A stretch of DNA of 64,000 nt from Rallus limicola (Eukaryota; Chordata; Aves; Gruiformes; Rallidae). This document shows positions 60,901 to 64,000 of the stretch, piece after piece; within the stretch, counting starts at the first letter, position 1, and each line of letters opens with the position of its first letter. A program made the translations under genes and the position numbers. The stretch spans positions 32,404,991 through 32,468,990 of the forward strand of contig JAKCOZ010000007.1 in NCBI GenBank assembly GCA_022605955.1, read 5' to 3'. The notes beneath the pieces were generated by a model. The model saw nothing but the letters and a program-made list of their open reading frames with translations, did not search any database and was not told the origin of the DNA.

Positions 60901-63900
60901 CTGTCATGGATAGATATTTTCCAGCTCTGTCGTGCTCTCTTTACCACTTCTCTCATTTTACCCAACTGCTCCCCAGCCTGAATCAGCATCCTTCCTTGTT
61001 TGTCTGCAGCTGCTTTCCCTGCTTTCCCTTTCCATGACGCCACAACCTCCTTCCTCCCTCCAGTGCTCCTCTTCAGCTTTCCTCCCAGCCAGCTCCTCCT
61101 TAGAAGTGTCACAGAATGTGTTACCCATGATTGTTGTACTTAGCTTCACTAGCGAGGGCTTCATGTCAGTCTTCTTTTGTCCTGAAAAAAAGATAGAGGT
61201 AGCTTCATTGTCTGGAGAAACCATTTGATTTATTTACACTTTTGAGTGCACAGTTACTGATCTGCCCCTACGCTTCCAGCTCCGTTGTGTACACAGCACA
61301 AGCCTTAAGTTAAGAGGCAAGTAGCAGCTATTGACCAGCCCCAGTATAGTCGGTGGTGTGCTAGCTACAGCTTTTTTTTTTTTGTTAGACTTGGAAAATC
61401 CAGTAGCCGAGTGAGTCATGATACCCAATGCAGCAAAGTTCAGTTGTAAATGAGAGAGGAACATTTCCATATTCTTCATTTGGCTTAATTCCTGTGCCTA
61501 ATGGCTGTGTATATACCATAAACATTGTGAAGGAGCAACCATGGAAACACTTGTTTTCTTGCATTGCTAAATTTACTCTGGGTTGAATATTAACACAGCG
61601 CCTGGCATTACTTTAAAAGCAAAAATAGCTAAAGCGTGACTCACTATGAGTCATTTACTGCTAGTCCTGCTATACTGCCTAGAGCTTGACATTGAACAAG
61701 TTGGCAGCCTGCATTGCTACATTTTTTTCTAGGAACTTTGAACACATTTCATTCTTGTGAATTCTCTTGTGCAACGATATTAAACACAGCAATGTGTTTA
61801 TTTTGCTTCCAAAGTCAAATGAATCAGAAAATGGTGAAACAAAGAGTATTTTTCTTGGACATTCTGGAAGAGCTGTATTCTGAGAATTATTTTGTAGCTG
61901 CAATACCAAAACGATTGCATGGATGTTAAAAGTGAATTACATTTTATCCCCATTATGTAAGATATACTTTACACGTTTTCAAATCTCTTTTTTATTGTTA
62001 TTTGCTTGCATTTTCAGCAAAGGTATACGTGGAGTTGGAAAGCTAAGCCTGTGGGTTGAGAACATTTTCTCTCCCTTTGGTTGGCAAAGGTTTTGTGATG
62101 GGAAGGCGGTCAGCACTTACGGAGCAGACAAAACGAGGCAACGGTATTCCTATTGGCCTCTGTATTTAAAAGGCACACCCTAAATATGGTGCTTGGTATC
62201 TGACAGCGAGTAGCTTGCTGGCTGACTCTGGGGATGCCTATAAAAGATCAGCTGATTTCAGTCAGATGGGAAGGGGTAATGAGAGAGGGCTGAAACCAAA
62301 AGCAACTTGCTGAGGCAACCATGTGATGATATCCTGAAATACACTGGCAGGGCCAAATATCACTCTTCAGTATGCTAAAATTTTGGTTCCAGCTAAATAC
62401 CATTTCTAACGAACTGCCAGTTTCTAGAACAATAGATGATAAAATACGTTGGTATTTTCCATATTTTTTCTACTTTAAAAAAGTTCACTGTTGCAATTGC
62501 AGAAAAATCTTATGCTTTCAGCGTATGAACTTCTGCATGTGTTTAAAGGAGGCACTGTAAATCAAATTAAAATACCAATAATATAAGTTTAAAACATCTA
62601 CAAGGTAGATATGGTTGCAAAGCTTGCTATGTATCTCTCTTGTAACTACAGCTGATGGAAATAGAGACTGTACAGCACATTCACCCATACCTTTAATAAT
62701 GTGTGATCTTGCAGGATTTCATAAGCTAAAGCATTTTTTCTCTCTGATCTGTTAGAACACCAGCTTTGAAAGTTTCTCTTGAAGTGGTTTCCTATCAAAA
62801 AAATCTCATTATGGTGACTCAAGAGACAAGTAAGAATGATTAATTAAGTTCAGCAGTGGCATCCTATGCATTGTCCTGATGTGCACTGTTCTACATTGTT
62901 CCAACAGGATTTCTGAATAAAATTACAGACATAACTGCACTGAAGAGACTTCTTTTGTTTAAAGCTTCAAATTGTTCAGTAAACTTAATTAAAATAAGGC
63001 TAAAGTATTCTTTCTTTTAATATTTTTCTTTTAAGTTATACTAAAAAATGATACTGTGTTATTTTTCTGAAACCTAGACTAAAAGAATGACTGTGTTATA
63101 TCAAACAGTGTGAAGTGGGACAGGGTTTTGATTTTTTTTTTCTGTGTTATATTTTTTGACAGTGACCCCCAAATCACTGTTATTAATCTGGTGTCAGTAG
63201 TTACTCATGGTATATGCTCTTTAGCAATCTCTTCATAGCTACCGAATAGGCTGTGCCTCAGCCACACCTCCAGACATATTATGCAGAATATAGACATGAA
63301 AATTTATGTTAGGAGTAAGACTGTGCCTTTTAAAAGACAGCTCTGTGTAGGAGGTTTTTCTGCTCTGAGGATCATCAGAAAGATTGGAGCTGCCTAAGGC
63401 ATGATATCTCTTGGGCATCTCTATACACGTCGTGTAAGTAATGCCTCTATTAAGCTATAGCAAATTATTCCCCTCACAAATGCGTGTGTTTCTGTGTACA
63501 CATTCACACATACTGACACAGAGAGTATGGGCAGGGCAGTGACGTGGAGCCTTTCTCTTTAGGACACAGTAGAAGAACATGTGCTGAGCTCTAGATTAAG
63601 CACATGGGAGCACGACAGTCTGGCGCTGAATGTGAACTTCATTACAAAGCATTAACCTCTTTCCAAAAATACCAAGAAAGACTTAGACTGAAACCAACAT
63701 CCTGCTACATGTGCATACTAAAATGATGGATAAAAGCTCTCCAATCACTTTCTGTTCCAGTTATAAATCCATGGTGATTTTCTGTCATATTTTCATATGA
63801 TAGAACAAACAGAAGACATTATGCAAAGCTGTAAATCATGCACAGCACTGAAAGAATTCATGCCTACTTAACCACTGCAGGTTGTGAGGATGGCATTCTT

Positions 63901-64000
63901 CTCCTGGGTCTTGGAGTGTGTTTGAGGTACAGTATGGGAACTGACATGTCTCTGAGTTGGCAGTAGAAAAGTGATAGGAATCTTATACTAACAAATTCTG
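57991..64000. other. Intronic sequence without a recognised gene
   Basis: No exon or clear retroposon. Near 60280-60320, CAGTCCAAGACTTAATGAAA followed by TCAAAAGTCTTTCC is faintly like old amniote repeats. A T13 run lies at about 61371. Confidence 0.55.

Larger units (their letters stand above)
49144..64000 (+). other. NSMCE2 downstream intron (partial), phase 1
   Basis: The intron opens with GTAAGT and runs to the window edge. I saw no exon with the Cys/His pattern of the SP-RING on the + strand. Confidence 0.75.

Overview
The window is from a bird genome. It carries at least eight CR1 retroposon copies, a solo avian-type endogenous retrovirus LTR, and older decayed repeats of kinds shared by birds and reptiles. 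Intergenic-looking DNA dominates, and only two short stretches look like protein-coding exons. No bacterial, phage or organellar feature is present. I do not name a species or order.

The only host gene I can support is NSMCE2 (MMS21), the SUMO E3 ligase subunit of the SMC5/6 complex, on the + strand. Two internal coding exons are visible, at 14839-14945 and 48990-49143, separated by a 34,044-bp phase-0 intron. Both have canonical AG/GT borders. Joined, they read through without a stop into a segment that aligns with vertebrate NSMCE2. The N-terminal exon(s) lie upstream of the window and the SP-RING exons downstream, so the whole 64 kb is the inside of one gene.

Layout: 1-14838 is the upstream intron, with CR1 copies at 3347-4060, 5571-6355, 8574-8635 and 12191-13085, a tetranucleotide microsatellite, and several small duplications. 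The first exon is followed about 0.6 kb later by a strong CpG island (about 15505-15930) and then by a solo LTR with an intact 5-bp target duplication (17117-18332). The rest of the long intron holds CR1 fragments at 21212, 28680-30530, 31560-31990, 40158-41262, 46540 and 46705, an older L3/CR1-type LINE tail at 27195-27580, a (CA)n tract and a tRNA-derived SINE remnant near 34.1 kb. After the second exon there is a further intron with an ancient repeat at 53.3 kb, a MIR-like SINE at 56.1 kb and a CR1 at 57559-57990.

The observations I rate highest are the orphan intronic CpG island with a CTCF-like site, an exact 45-bp repeat occurring twice 3.08 kb apart with unrelated flanks, and a near-perfect 27-bp-arm hairpin at 8524-8585. 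I see no evidence of a novel multi-gene system. Most open reading frames here are chance or retroposon-derived.
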